DNA of 64,000 nucleotides from Pseudomonas synxantha (GCF_900105675.1 NZ_LT629786.1:2418001-2482000); one strand, 5' to 3'. Positions 41,142-51,265 are shown, numbered from the stretch's first letter. Numbers and translations are program-made. The notes: generated from the letters alone by a model not told the origin.

Positions 41142-42032
41142 ATGAATACACCCGCCAAAAACCGCCTGGCCAACCCCGGCTGGTTCCTTGTCAGCCCCTC
41201 GGTGGCCTTGTTGCTGCTGTGGATGATCGTGCCCCTGGGCATGACCCTGTACTTTTCGCTGATCCGCTACAACCTGCTCTACCCCGGTGAAAACCAATTC
41301 GTGGGGCTGGAGAACTTCACCTACTTCATCACCGATTCGGGCTTCCTGCCCGGCGCCACCAATACGCTGTTGCTGGTGGGCAGCGTATTGCTGATCAGCG
41401 TGGTCTTTGGTGTGCTGATCAGTGCCCTGCTGGAGGCCAGTGAATTCCTCGGGCGCGGCATAGTGCGGGTGCTGTTGATTTCGCCGTTCTTCATCATGCC
41501 CACCGTCGGGGCGCTGATCTGGAAGAACCTGATTTTCCACCCGGTGTCGGGGATTCTCGCCGCGGTGTGGAAGTTCTTCGGTGCCGAGCCGGTGGACTGG
41601 CTGGCGCATTACCCGCTGCTGTCGATCATCATCATTGTCTCGTGGCAATGGCTGCCCTTCGCGATCCTGCTGCTGATGACCGCCATGCAGTCCCTGGACC
41701 AGGAACAGAAGGAAGCCGCACGCCTGGACGGTGCCGGCGCCATCGCGATCTTCTGGCACCTGACCCTGCCCCACCTGGCCCGCCCGATTGCCGTGGTGGT
41801 GATGATCGAAACCATCTTCCTGCTCTCGGTGTTTGCCGAAATCTTCACCACCACCAACGGTGGCCCGGGCTACGCCTCGACCAACCTCGCCTACCTGATC
41901 TACAACCAGGCGCTGGTGCAGTTCGACGTGGGCATGGCCTCGGCCGGCGGCTTGATTGCCGTGGTCATCGCCAATATCGCGGCGATCATCCTGGTGCGGA
42001 TGATCGGCAAAAACCTGACTGACAAGCCTTGA
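41142..42032 (+). CDS. mtlF: Polyol ABC transporter, permease
   Basis: 296 residues, six membrane helices, MalF-type without the extra P2 loop. The conserved EAA loop is visible as QEQKEAARLDGAGAIAIFWHLTLPHLARPI near 195. It forms the inner-membrane channel with MtlG. The ATG at 41142 is preferred to an in-frame TTG nine bases upstream. It is separated from mtlE by 170 bases holding a REPIN, and from mtlG by 10 bases. Confidence 0.93.
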   Translation: MNTPAKNRLANPGWFLVSPSVALLLLWMIVPLGMTLYFSLIRYNLLYPGENQFVGLENFTYFITDSGFLPGATNTLLLVGSVLLISVVFGVLISALLEASEFLGRGIVRVLLISPFFIMPTVGALIWKNLIFHPVSGILAAVWKFFGAEPVDWLAHYPLLSIIIIVSWQWLPFAILLLMTAMQSLDQEQKEAARLDGAGAIAIFWHLTLPHLARPIAVVVMIETIFLLSVFAEIFTTTNGGPGYASTNLAYLIYNQALVQFDVGMASAGGLIAVVIANIAAIILVRMIGKNLTDKP

Positions 42033-42042
42033 GGGCCGCGCC

Positions 42043-42873
42043 ATGACACTTCAACAATCCCGCCGCCTGCAAAGCCTGCTGCTCGGTACGTTGGCCTGGG
42101 CCATCGCGATCCTGATTTTCTTCCCGATCTTCTGGATGGTGCTGACCAGCTTCAAGACTGAAATCGACGCGTTCGCCACCCCGCCGCAGTTCATCTTCAC
42201 GCCGACGCTGGAGAACTACCTGCACATCAACGAACGCAGCAACTACTTCGCCTACGCCTGGAACTCGGTAGTGATTTCCTTCAGCGCCACTGCCCTGTGC
42301 CTGCTGATCTCGGTGCCGGCCGCCTACTCCATGGCGTTCTACGAAACCCAGCGCACCAAGGGCACGCTGTTGTGGATGCTGTCGACCAAGATGCTGCCAC
42401 CGGTGGGCGTGCTGATGCCGATCTACCTGCTGGCCAAGAGCTTTGGCCTGCTGGATACGCGCATCGCGCTGATCATCATCTACACCCTGATCAACCTGCC
42501 GATTGTGGTGTGGATGGTGTACACCTACTTCAAGGACATCCCCAAGGACATCCTCGAAGCCGCACGCCTGGACGGCGCCACCCTGTGGCAGGAAATGGTC
42601 CGCGTGCTGCTGCCGATTGCCAAGGGTGGCCTGGCCTCCACGGTGTTGCTGTCGTTGATCCTGTGCTGGAACGAGGCGTTCTGGTCGCTGAACCTGACCT
42701 CGTCGAGCGCCGCGCCGCTGACCGCACTGATCGCCTCCTACTCAAGCCCCGAAGGTTTGTTCTGGGCCAAGTTGTCCGCCGTCTCGACCCTGGCCTGCGC
42801 GCCGATCCTGATCTTTGGCTGGATCAGCCAGAAACAGCTGGTGCGCGGCTTGTCCTTTGGCGCCGTCAAATAA
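42043..42873 (+). CDS. mtlG: Polyol ABC transporter, permease
   Basis: 276 residues, six membrane helices, MalG-type. The EAA motif appears as KDILEAARLDGATLWQEMVRVLLPIAKGGLA near 185. The second half of the channel, partner of MtlF, contacting the ATPase MtlK from the cytoplasmic side. Ten bases after mtlF and 22 bases before mtlK, which has a strong AAGGAGG ribosome site. Confidence 0.93.
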   Translation: MTLQQSRRLQSLLLGTLAWAIAILIFFPIFWMVLTSFKTEIDAFATPPQFIFTPTLENYLHINERSNYFAYAWNSVVISFSATALCLLISVPAAYSMAFYETQRTKGTLLWMLSTKMLPPVGVLMPIYLLAKSFGLLDTRIALIIIYTLINLPIVVWMVYTYFKDIPKDILEAARLDGATLWQEMVRVLLPIAKGGLASTVLLSLILCWNEAFWSLNLTSSSAAPLTALIASYSSPEGLFWAKLSAVSTLACAPILIFGWISQKQLVRGLSFGAVK

Positions 42874-42895
42874 TAATTCGAAAAGGAGGCCCATC

Positions 42896-43999
<1,104 letters not shown>

Positions 44000-44015
44000 T
44001 CCCGAGTATTTCCCG

Positions 44016-45497
44016 ATGAAACTGAATAAAGCCAACCTCACGCAGCTGGCGCCGGAAGTGAAAACCCCGGCCTACGCGATTGCCGACACCCGCCAGGGTA
44101 TTGCCCACATCGGCGTCGGCGGCTTCCACCGTGCGCACCAGGCGTATTACACCGATGCCCTGATGAATACCGGAGACGGCCTGGACTGGAGCATTTGCGG
44201 CGTCGGCCTGCGTGCCGAAGACCGCAGGGCCCGCGACGATCTGGCCGGCCAGGACTACCTGTTCACCCTGTACGAACTGGGCGATACCGACGACACCGAA
44301 GTACGTGTGATCGGCGCCATCAGCGACATGCTGCTCGCCGAAGACGGTGCCCAGGCGCTGATCGATAAACTGGCCGACCCGGCTATCCGCATCGTCTCGC
44401 TGACCATCACCGAGGGCGGCTACTGCATCGACGACAGCAACGGCGAGTTCATGGCCCACCTGCCACAGATCCAGCATGACCTGGCGCACCCCACGGCGCC
44501 GAAAACCGTGTTCGGTTTCATCTGCGCCGCCCTGACCCAGCGCCGCGCCGCCGGCACTCCGGCGTTCACAGTGATGTCCTGCGATAACCTGCCCCACAAC
44601 GGCGCCGTCACCCGCAAGGCACTGCTGGCCTTCGCCGCCCTGCATAATGCCGAGCTGCATGACTGGATCAAGGCCAACGTCAGCTTCCCGAATGCCATGG
44701 TCGACCGCATCACACCCATGACCAGCACCGCTCACCGCCTGCAATTGCATGACGAACACGGCATCGACGATGCCTGGCCGGTGGTGTGCGAGCCGTTTGT
44801 GCAGTGGGTGCTGGAAGACAAGTTTGTCAGCGGCCGCCCGGCCTGGGAAAAGGTCGGCGTGCAATTCACCGATGACGTCACGCCTTACGAAGAGATGAAG
44901 ATCGGCTTGCTCAACGGCAGCCACCTGGCGCTCACCTACCTGGGGTTTCTCAAGGGTTATCGGTTTGTCCACGAGACCATGAACGACCCGCTGTTCGTGG
45001 CGTATATGCGTGCGTACATGGACCTGGACGTCACCCCAAACCTGGCGCCGGTGCCAGGCATCGACCTGACCGCCTACAAGCAGACATTGGTGGAGCGCTT
45101 TTCCAACCAGGCGATTGCCGACCAGCTGGAGCGCGTGTGTTCCGATGGCTCGTCGAAGTTTCCCAAGTTCACCGTGCCGACCATCAACCGTTTGATTGCC
45201 GGTGGCCGCGAGACCGAACGCGCCGCACTGGTGGTCGCGGCCTGGGCCTTGTATTTGAAGGGCGTGGATGAGAATGGCGTGAGCTACAAGATCCCCGACC
45301 CACGGGCCGAATTCTGCCAGGGGCTGGTGACGGATGACGCACTGATCAGTCAGCGCTTGTTGGGCGTGGAGGAGATTTTTGGTACGGCTATTCCCAAGTC
45401 GGCGGCGTTTGTGGCAGCGTTTGAGTGGTGCTATGCAAGCCTGCGCGACAAAGGCGTCACCGAAACCCTGCAACAACTCCTGAACAAACCGGATTAA
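44016..45497 (+). CDS. mtlD: Mannitol 2-dehydrogenase
   Basis: 493 residues, the normal length of the polyol-specific long-chain dehydrogenases. It oxidises mannitol to fructose (and arabitol to xylulose, sorbitol to fructose) with NAD+, without zinc. The Rossmann motif is GIAHIGVGGFHRAHQAYY (about 29-45) and the catalytic Lys lies in EMKIGLLNGSHLALTYLG (the K-x4-N-x2-H motif) near 295. It follows mtlK by 16 bases. A REPIN separates it from mtlY. Confidence 0.97.
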   Translation: MKLNKANLTQLAPEVKTPAYAIADTRQGIAHIGVGGFHRAHQAYYTDALMNTGDGLDWSICGVGLRAEDRRARDDLAGQDYLFTLYELGDTDDTEVRVIGAISDMLLAEDGAQALIDKLADPAIRIVSLTITEGGYCIDDSNGEFMAHLPQIQHDLAHPTAPKTVFGFICAALTQRRAAGTPAFTVMSCDNLPHNGAVTRKALLAFAALHNAELHDWIKANVSFPNAMVDRITPMTSTAHRLQLHDEHGIDDAWPVVCEPFVQWVLEDKFVSGRPAWEKVGVQFTDDVTPYEEMKIGLLNGSHLALTYLGFLKGYRFVHETMNDPLFVAYMRAYMDLDVTPNLAPVPGIDLTAYKQTLVERFSNQAIADQLERVCSDGSSKFPKFTVPTINRLIAGGRETERAALVVAAWALYLKGVDENGVSYKIPDPRAEFCQGLVTDDALISQRLLGVEEIFGTAIPKSAAFVAAFEWCYASLRDKGVTETLQQLLNKPD

Positions 45498-45500
45498 AAC

Positions 45501-45589
45501 TGTGGGAGGGGGCTTGCTCCCGATGAGAGTGTATCAGTAAATGCATCTGTAACTGACTCACCGCCATCGGGAGCAAGCCCCCTCCCACA
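45501..45589. repeat. REPIN between mtlD and mtlY
   Basis: Inverted REP cores GTGGGAGGGGGCTTGCTCCCGAT and ATCGGGAGCAAGCCCCCTCCCACA about 45 bases apart. It splits the operon into mtlEFGKD and mtlYZ and could affect mRNA decay between the parts. Confidence 0.9.
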
Positions 45590-45636
45590 CTTGACCGGGT
45601 TACCAATCCAAAAATAATACTGCTGAGCAAATCCTC

Positions 45637-47118
45637 ATGACCCAGCAAAACCTGTTTCTCGGCATCGACTGCGGCACCCAAGGCACCAAGGCCATCGTCC
45701 TCGACGCTTCCAGCGGCAAGGTACTGGGCCTGGGCGCCGCCGCGCATACGCTGATCAGCGGCGCCAATGGCCGCCGTGAGCAGCACACCCAGGAATGGCT
45801 CGACGCCTTTACCGAAGCCACCCACCGCGCCCTGCAACAGTCCGGCGTGGATGGCCAGGACATCCTCGGCATCGGCGTTTCCGGCCAGCAACATGGCCTG
45901 GTGCTGCTGGATGAGCAAGGTGCAGTACTGCGCCCGGCCAAGCTGTGGTGCGACACCGAAACTACCCCCGAGAATGACCGCCTGCTGCACCACCTGGGCG
46001 GCGAAAGCGGCTCCCTGGAGCGCTTGGGCGTGGCGATCGCACCGGGCTACACCGTCTCCAAACTGCTCTGGACCCGCGAGCAGCATCCGGATGTCTTCGC
46101 ACGCATCGCCCATATCCTGTTGCCCCACGATTACCTCAACTACTGGCTCACCGGCCGTGCCTGCGCCGAGTACGGCGACGCTTCCGGCACCGGCTATTTC
46201 GATGTGCGCAGCCGCACATGGGATGTGGCGCTGCTCCAGCACATCGACCCCAGCGGTCGCCTTGAAGCCGCCTTGCCACAGTTGATCGAAGCCAACCAAG
46301 CAGTGGGCACGATCCTGCCGGCCATCGCCGAACGCCTGGGCATCAACCCCAAGGCCGTGGTGTCCAGCGGCGGCGGCGACAATATGATGGGTGCCATCGG
46401 CACCGGCAATATCGCCCCGGGCGTGATCACCATGAGCCTGGGTTCATCGGGCACCGTCTATGCCTTTGCCGATCAGCCCAACGTCAGCCCGCAGGCCTCG
46501 GTAGCGACGTTTTGCTCATCGACTGGTGGCTGGCTGCCGTTGATCTGCACCATGAACCTGACCAATGCCACCGGCGTGATTCGCGAACTGTTCGAGCTGG
46601 ACCTGAACGCGTTCAACGCCTTGGTCGAGCAAGCGCCGATCGGTGCCGATGGCGTGAGCATGCTGCCGTTCCTCAATGGCGAACGCGTGCCCGCCCTGCC
46701 CCACGCCACCGGCAGCCTGCATGGCCTGACCATGACCAACCTGACCCGCGCCAATCTGTGCCGCGCCGTGGTTGAAGGCACCACGTTCGGCCTGCGTTAC
46801 GGTCTGGACCTGCTGCGCCACACCGGCCTGCAAAGCCAGAGCATCCGCCTGATCGGCGGCGGCTCGAAAAGCCCGGTGTGGCGGCAGATGGTCGCCGATA
46901 TCATGCACACCGAAGTGGTCTGTACCGAACAAAGCGAGGCCGCTGCCCTGGGCGCGGCGATCCAGGCGGCCTGGTGCCAGAGCGGCGAATCCCTGGCCAG
47001 CCTGTGCGAAAAATGCGTGAGCATCGACCCGGCCAGCCGCACCCTGCCAATGTCAGCCAATGTCAGTGCCTATCAACAGGCGTATGAGCGTTATCAACAG
47101 CACGTGGCATCCCTTTAA
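45637..47118 (+). CDS. mtlY: Xylulokinase (FGGY family)
   Basis: 493 residues. The N-terminal phosphate loop is visible as LGIDCGTQGTKAIVLD, and the two FGGY domains follow, with the second ATP-binding part at GGGSKSPVWRQMVADIM. Active-site acid is probably the Asp in the C-terminal stretch AYGD/GDASGTGYFDV (about 180-190 by family analogy, SSGGGDNMMGAIGTG near 250). It phosphorylates xylulose, the product of arabitol oxidation by MtlD, feeding the pentose phosphate pathway. It begins 48 bases after the REPIN. Confidence 0.93.
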   Translation: MTQQNLFLGIDCGTQGTKAIVLDASSGKVLGLGAAAHTLISGANGRREQHTQEWLDAFTEATHRALQQSGVDGQDILGIGVSGQQHGLVLLDEQGAVLRPAKLWCDTETTPENDRLLHHLGGESGSLERLGVAIAPGYTVSKLLWTREQHPDVFARIAHILLPHDYLNYWLTGRACAEYGDASGTGYFDVRSRTWDVALLQHIDPSGRLEAALPQLIEANQAVGTILPAIAERLGINPKAVVSSGGGDNMMGAIGTGNIAPGVITMSLGSSGTVYAFADQPNVSPQASVATFCSSTGGWLPLICTMNLTNATGVIRELFELDLNAFNALVEQAPIGADGVSMLPFLNGERVPALPHATGSLHGLTMTNLTRANLCRAVVEGTTFGLRYGLDLLRHTGLQSQSIRLIGGGSKSPVWRQMVADIMHTEVVCTEQSEAAALGAAIQAAWCQSGESLASLCEKCVSIDPASRTLPMSANVSAYQQAYERYQQHVASL

Positions 47119-47130
47119 GAGCGAACGACT

Positions 47131-48069
47131 ATGTACCTGGTTTGTGGTGAAGCGCTGTTTGATTTTTTCAGCGAGGAAGATGCCAGTGGGCAGCCGGCCA
47201 AGCTCAATTACAAGGCCATTGCCGGTGGCTCGCCATTCAACGTGGCGGTGGGCCTGCGTCGCCTGGGCATCGAGTCGGGATTCTTTGCCGGCGTGTCCAC
47301 CGATTACCTCGGTCGCCGCTTGCTGCAGGTGCTCAAGGACGAAGGCGTCAGCGAACGCTTCCTGGTGGAATTCGACGCGCCGACCACCCTGGCGATGGTG
47401 GCCGTGGGTGCCAATGGTTCGCCGCAGTACAGCTTCCGTGGCGAAGGCTGCGCCGACCGCCAACTGCAAACGGCGCATCTGCCAACCTTGGGTGATGAGG
47501 TGCGTGGGCTGCATATCGGGTCGTTTTGCCTGGTGGTGCAGCCGGTTGGCGACACCCTGCTGAACCTGGTCAAGCGCGAGAGCGGCAAGCGCCTGATCAG
47601 CCTCGACCCGAATGTGCGCCTTAACCCGCAGCCGGATATCCAGCTGTGGCGCGAGCGCGTGGCGCAACTGGTGCAGCATGCTGACCTGATCAAGGTCAGC
47701 GACGAAGATTTGCATCTGCTCTACCCCAGCCAGTCACCGGAAAGCGTAGTACAAGGCTGGCTGCAGCATCGTTGCCAATTGGTGTTTCTCACCCGTGGCG
47801 GCGACGGCGCTTCGGTATTCAGTCGCCAGCACGGCAACTGGTCTCAGCCGGCGGTCAAGGTGGTGATGGCCGATACGGTGGGTGCCGGCGATACCTTCCA
47901 GGCGGCACTGATTGCCTGGCTGACCGAGCAGCAGCTGGATTCACTGGAGGGTCTGCAGCAGCTGACGCGCACACAAATTGACAGCATGCTCGGCTTTGCG
48001 ATTCGCGCGGCTGCGTTGACCTGTACCAAGACCGGACCCGACCTGCCGTACCGTCATCAGCTGGGCTGA
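47131..48069 (+). CDS. mtlZ: Fructokinase (PfkB family)
   Basis: 312 residues, PfkB/ribokinase fold. The first signature region is NYKAIAGGSPFNVAVGLRRLG, the second is DTVGAGDTFQAALIAWL, with the catalytic base Asp in GAGD. It phosphorylates fructose, the product of mannitol or sorbitol oxidation. Last gene of the operon, 12 bases after mtlY. A weak hairpin (GGGCC/GGCCC, about 48084-48106) follows the stop; no strong terminator is seen. Confidence 0.95.
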   Translation: MYLVCGEALFDFFSEEDASGQPAKLNYKAIAGGSPFNVAVGLRRLGIESGFFAGVSTDYLGRRLLQVLKDEGVSERFLVEFDAPTTLAMVAVGANGSPQYSFRGEGCADRQLQTAHLPTLGDEVRGLHIGSFCLVVQPVGDTLLNLVKRESGKRLISLDPNVRLNPQPDIQLWRERVAQLVQHADLIKVSDEDLHLLYPSQSPESVVQGWLQHRCQLVFLTRGGDGASVFSRQHGNWSQPAVKVVMADTVGAGDTFQAALIAWLTEQQLDSLEGLQQLTRTQIDSMLGFAIRAAALTCTKTGPDLPYRHQLG

Positions 48070-48130
48070 CGCGCATAGCAACGGGCCCGGCGAATGCCAG
48101 GCCCTGGGTCAACTTAAATTCAAGCCTTAA

Positions 48131-48406
48131 CTAAAAATAACCGCGCGCTCCTGCTCGACGCAGGGCGGGGGTGTGGGTCTGGGTGTGTTTGAGGTCTTCA
48201 CGCAAACCGGCGATCAGGTTACAAATGGCTCGACTGCTGTCGAGTTTGTCAGCGTTTATACCTTTGACTTCCAAGTCCACCCGGTCACGGTCACGGTCGT
48301 CATACACCTTGATCGTCAACGAAGCATCCTCGGCTTTGGTGCATTCGCACCGTTTAGGCAGAAAACTTCCTTCAATAATGCTGCGAAGTTCAAGTTCCGA
48401 AAGCAT
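48131..48406 (-). CDS. DUF1652 family protein
   Basis: 91 residues. The start at 48406 (MLSELELRSIIEGSFLP) is fixed by AAGGAGAGG just upstream; an in-frame ATG at 48436 precedes this ribosome site and is not needed. The pattern M-L-S-x-x-E-L-R-x-I-I-E-x-x-F-L-P-x-x-C-x-C is typical of DUF1652, small pseudomonad proteins of unknown function present in many copies. No membrane segment. The 341 bases between it and the ParD-like gene hold a hairpin (arms GTTTAACCCTG/CAGGGTAAAC, 48622-48648) and the operator candidate listed next. Confidence 0.85.
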   Translation of the reverse strand: MLSELELRSIIEGSFLPKRCECTKAEDASLTIKVYDDRDRDRVDLEVKGINADKLDSSRAICNLIAGLREDLKHTQTHTPALRRAGARGYF

Positions 48407-48728
48407 GGCCAACCTCTCCTTTTTTGAGACTGCCAATCAGTTTCTTATGGGCTTGGCAGGCGCTGGCCTGCCCCGTCTTGCCAACCCTGGCAGACGCCTG
48501 TACTCACCAAGCCTACTCGGCAAATCCCGGCGTTGTTGTAACTTTTCCTCATAAGCAACCTACCGTTTAATATGAAGCAGATTGCAGCCTTGAAATAATC
48601 GTCGAACCACTTCGATTAAACGTTTAACCCTGCACATCAGGGTAAACAGCAAAGTGAGCCGAAGCTCTTTTCGGCAACATGTAGCAACTATCAGGCGGGT
48701 AATCTGGCCCGTGGGGTTTACTTGAAAC

Positions 48729-48744
48729 ATACGAAACGTATACG
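48729..48744 (+). promoter_or_regulatory. Palindromic operator candidate before the ParD-like gene
   Basis: ATACG-AAA-CGTAT (48729-48741) overlaps a second palindrome CGTATACG (48737-48744). It lies 34 bases before the ATG, where a promoter should be. Ribbon-helix-helix antitoxins normally repress their own operons at such sites. Confidence 0.4.
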
Positions 48745-48777
48745 CTTTGTATATCAACCCCCGAACAGTGAAACCTC

Positions 48778-48978
48778 ATGGGCATCGTCAAGATCACCGA
48801 CCAACTGCACGAACAGCTTCGCCTGGCCAGCGCCGCCATGGATCGCTCCATCAACGCCCAGGCCGAGTTCTGGATCAAGATCGGCCTGCTCGCCGAACTC
48901 AACCCGCACCTGCCCTACAACGAGCTGATCAACAAGCTGTTGCTGGACAAGCCCGATCTGATCCGGGGGCGCAGCTGA
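48778..48978 (+). CDS. ParD-like ribbon-helix-helix protein
   Basis: 66 residues. The sequence MGIVKITDQLHEQLRLASAAMDRSINAQAEFWIKIGLLAELNP is a ribbon-helix-helix DNA-binding fold of the ParD-like family (N-terminal strand VKIT, then two helices). No ParE toxin is adjacent. Instead its stop shares one base with the ATG of a methionine aminopeptidase (TGATG), so the two are made together. It is probably the autorepressor of this pair, but the link between an antitoxin-like repressor and N-terminal Met removal is unexplained. Confidence 0.85.
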   Translation: MGIVKITDQLHEQLRLASAAMDRSINAQAEFWIKIGLLAELNPHLPYNELINKLLLDKPDLIRGRS

Positions 48979-49733
48979 TGGTCAAGACCGCCGCGCAATT
49001 GGCCGTGATGCGTGAATCCGGGCGCCTGTTGGCCCAGGTGTTCGACATGCTCGACGGCTTCGTCGCCGCCGGCCGCTCAACCCTGGAACTGGACAGCGCC
49101 GTCGAAGCCTTCATCCGCCACGAACTCAAGGCCCGCCCCGCCAGCCTGGGCCAGTACGACTACCCCTTTTCCATCAATACCTCGATCAACGAAGTGGTGT
49201 GCCACGGCATGCCCAGCGCCAAGCAGTTCCTCAAGGACGGCGACATCATCAACATCGACATCACCCTGGAAAAAGGCGGTTTTATTGCCGACTCCAGCAA
49301 GATGTACATGATCGGTAACGTGGCGCCCAAGGCCAAACGCTTGGTGGAAATGACCTTCGAAGCCATGTGGGCCGGTATCCGCCAGGTCAAGCCTGGCGCG
49401 CGCCTGGGTGACATCGGTCATGCGATCCAGAGCCACGCCCAGGCCAACGGCTACAGCGTGGTGCGCGAATACTGCGGCCATGGCATCGGCCGGCAGATGC
49501 ATGAAGAACCGCAAATCCTGCACTTCGGCCGCCCCGGCACTGGCCTGGAGTTGCGCGAGGGCATGGTGTTTACCATCGAACCGATGCTTAACCAGGGCAG
49601 CGCCAAGGTGCGCAGCCTGAAGGACGGCTGGACGGTGGTGACCAAGGACAACAGCCTGTCGGCGCAATGGGAGCATACGGTGGCGGTAACGTCAGATGGG
49701 TTTGAGGTGCTGACCCTGCAAACCAACGCTTGA
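48978..49733 (+). CDS. map: Type I methionine aminopeptidase (second, ParD-linked copy)
   Basis: 251 residues. It removes the N-terminal Met from new proteins. The metal ligands are visible: DGDIINIDITLEKGGFIADSSKMYMIG (two Asp), CGHGIGRQMHEEPQILHFG (His, catalytic His in GHGIGRQMHEEP), FTIEPMLNQG (Glu) and QWEHTVAVT (Glu). It lacks the N-terminal Cys-rich extension of eukaryotic enzymes. Bacteria usually have one essential map beside rpsB; this one, translationally coupled to a ParD-like protein, is likely an accessory copy. Confidence 0.93.
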   Translation: MVKTAAQLAVMRESGRLLAQVFDMLDGFVAAGRSTLELDSAVEAFIRHELKARPASLGQYDYPFSINTSINEVVCHGMPSAKQFLKDGDIINIDITLEKGGFIADSSKMYMIGNVAPKAKRLVEMTFEAMWAGIRQVKPGARLGDIGHAIQSHAQANGYSVVREYCGHGIGRQMHEEPQILHFGRPGTGLELREGMVFTIEPMLNQGSAKVRSLKDGWTVVTKDNSLSAQWEHTVAVTSDGFEVLTLQTNA

Positions 49734-49813
49734 GTCCACCACACCTGCGTGGACACTGGCTTGCCTGCCATAGACAAAGGTCTCTACACAACTTTGAGTA
49801 TGCCGCTGGACCC

Positions 49814-49901
49814 TGTGGGAGGGGGCTTGCTCCCGATGAGGGAGTGCAAGTAAATACATCTGGGGCTGACTCACCGCATCGGGGGCAAGCCCCCTCCCAC
49901 A
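49814..49901. repeat. REPIN between map and sfnG
   Basis: Inverted cores TGTGGGAGGGGGCTTGCTCCCGAT and ATCGGGGGCAAGCCCCCTCCCACA, about 40 bases apart, between the convergent map and sfnG genes. Confidence 0.9.
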
Positions 49902-49929
49902 GATCCAGTGGCGTACCCACGTTGTGTCG

Positions 49930-49957
49930 ATACCCATGCTGCGATAGGCATGGGTAT
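49930..49957. terminator. Perfect 10-bp hairpin downstream of sfnG
   Basis: ATACCCATGC and GCATGGGTAT around an 8-base loop, 31 bases past the sfnG stop on the minus strand. There is no T-run on either side, so any terminator role is weak or Rho-assisted. Confidence 0.45.
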
Positions 49958-49988
49958 GACAACTCCAGCGCCACGTCGACAAGTGACC

Positions 49989-51074
49989 TCAGGCCACCCG
50001 CTGGACCCCAGCCTCGGCTTCCAATTCGCGCACCAGCGGCAATACACGTGTGCCGAAGTACTCCACCTCTTCCTGAAAGTGCAGGAAGCCTGCGAGCACC
50101 AGGTCCACACCCACGGCCTTGAGCGCGACGATACGCTCGGCGACCTGTTGTGGTGTGCCGATCAGGTTGGTCTTGAAGCCGTCGTTGTACTGCACCAGGT
50201 CCTCAAAGCTGGACTTGGCCCAGTTGCCCTCACCCTCCGGTGATGCCCTGCCCGCTTGTTTGGCGGCATCCCCAAAGGCGTTGACGGCCTCCGGGTCGGC
50301 CTTGTCGATGATTTCTGCCAGCACGGCCCGCGCTTCTTCTTCGGTATCGCGGGCGATCACAAAGGCGTTCACGCCGACCTTGACCGAATGGTGGTTGGCA
50401 GCGGCCTTGGCGCGGATATCATCGACCTGGGCCTTGATGCCTTCGGGGGTGTTGCCATTGGTGAAATACCAGTCCGACACCCGCGCCGCCATGTCCCGCG
50501 CCGCCCGTGAGCTGCCCCCCTGGAAAACCTCCGGATGGCCCAACGGCTTGGGCTTGAGGGTGTAGTTGTTGAAGCGGTAGAAGTCGCCCTTGAAGGTAAA
50601 ATCGTCCTGGGTCCAGATGCCTTTCAGGGCGCGGATGAATTCTTCGGAACGACGGTAGCGTTCATCGTGCTCCAGCCAGGGTTCGCCAATGGCCTGGAAC
50701 TCGCCCTTGAACCAGCCGCTGACGATATTCACCGCAATCCTGCCGTTGGTGAGCTGGTCGATGGTCGCCAATTGCTTGGCCGCCAGCGCCGGTTGCCAGG
50801 GACCTGGCAGGATCGCCGCGATCACTTTGAGCGTGGTGGTTGCCGCCAGCAACGCATGGCTGAACGCTACGGACTCGTGCTGGTTTTCGGCGCCGTAACC
50901 GGCGGTGAAACGAATCTGCGTCAGGCCATACTCGAAGCCGGCGGCTTCGGCCAGTTGCGCCAGCTTGCGGTTGTAGTCGATGCCCCAATGGGTACGTTGC
51001 TCAATTTTGCTCACCACCAGCCCACCGCTGACGTTGGGTACCCAATAGGCAAATTTCACGGCTTGCTGGCTCAT
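49989..51074 (-). CDS. sfnG: Dimethylsulfone monooxygenase
   Basis: 361 residues, bacterial luciferase-like flavin monooxygenase. SfnG uses FMNH2 and oxygen to split dimethyl sulfone into methanesulfinate and formaldehyde, allowing sulfones as sulfur source. The sequence (MSQQAVKFAYWVPNVSGGLVVSKIEQRT, TAGYGAENQHESVAF, ILPGPWQPALAAKQ, IAVNIVSGWFKGEFQAIGEPW) closely follows SfnG. The reductase (msuE/sfnF) is not adjacent. A sigma-54-type promoter lies 40-54 bases upstream, matching the known SfnR/sigma-54 control of sfn genes. Confidence 0.93.
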   Translation of the reverse strand: MSQQAVKFAYWVPNVSGGLVVSKIEQRTHWGIDYNRKLAQLAEAAGFEYGLTQIRFTAGYGAENQHESVAFSHALLAATTTLKVIAAILPGPWQPALAAKQLATIDQLTNGRIAVNIVSGWFKGEFQAIGEPWLEHDERYRRSEEFIRALKGIWTQDDFTFKGDFYRFNNYTLKPKPLGHPEVFQGGSSRAARDMAARVSDWYFTNGNTPEGIKAQVDDIRAKAAANHHSVKVGVNAFVIARDTEEEARAVLAEIIDKADPEAVNAFGDAAKQAGRASPEGEGNWAKSSFEDLVQYNDGFKTNLIGTPQQVAERIVALKAVGVDLVLAGFLHFQEEVEYFGTRVLPLVRELEAEAGVQRVA

Positions 51075-51113
51075 CGAACACTACCTCACACAAAGGGATG
51101 TAAGGCTGCTGGA

Positions 51114-51128
51114 GCAGCAAGCGTGCCA
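51114..51128 (-). promoter_or_regulatory. Sigma-54-type promoter of sfnG
   Basis: On the minus strand TGGCAC-N5-CTGC, against the consensus TGGCAC-N5-TTGC; the essential GG and GC are in place. The -12 element ends 40 bases before the sfnG ATG. sfn genes are activated by the sigma-54-dependent regulator SfnR in pseudomonads. Confidence 0.65.
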
Positions 51129-51227
51129 GACTCAGGCAAAGGCCCACGCTATGGGTGTTGCAGTAGAAATGCCGACTTGGATCATCCGGCGGCTAATGTC
51201 GGGGATCACAGTGATTTGTCGATAGGC

Positions 51228-51243
51228 TGTTGCTGGAGCAACA
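51228..51243 (-). promoter_or_regulatory. Palindrome, candidate enhancer site for a sigma-54 activator
   Basis: TGTTGCTGGAGCAACA (perfect but for the central pair) lies about 100 bases upstream of the sigma-54 -24 box. The same core TGCTGGAGCA occurs again at 51107-51116, overlapping the promoter. SfnR or a relative is the natural candidate to bind it. Confidence 0.45.
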
Positions 51244-51265
51244 CTTACTGGGGCAAATGTGCAGC

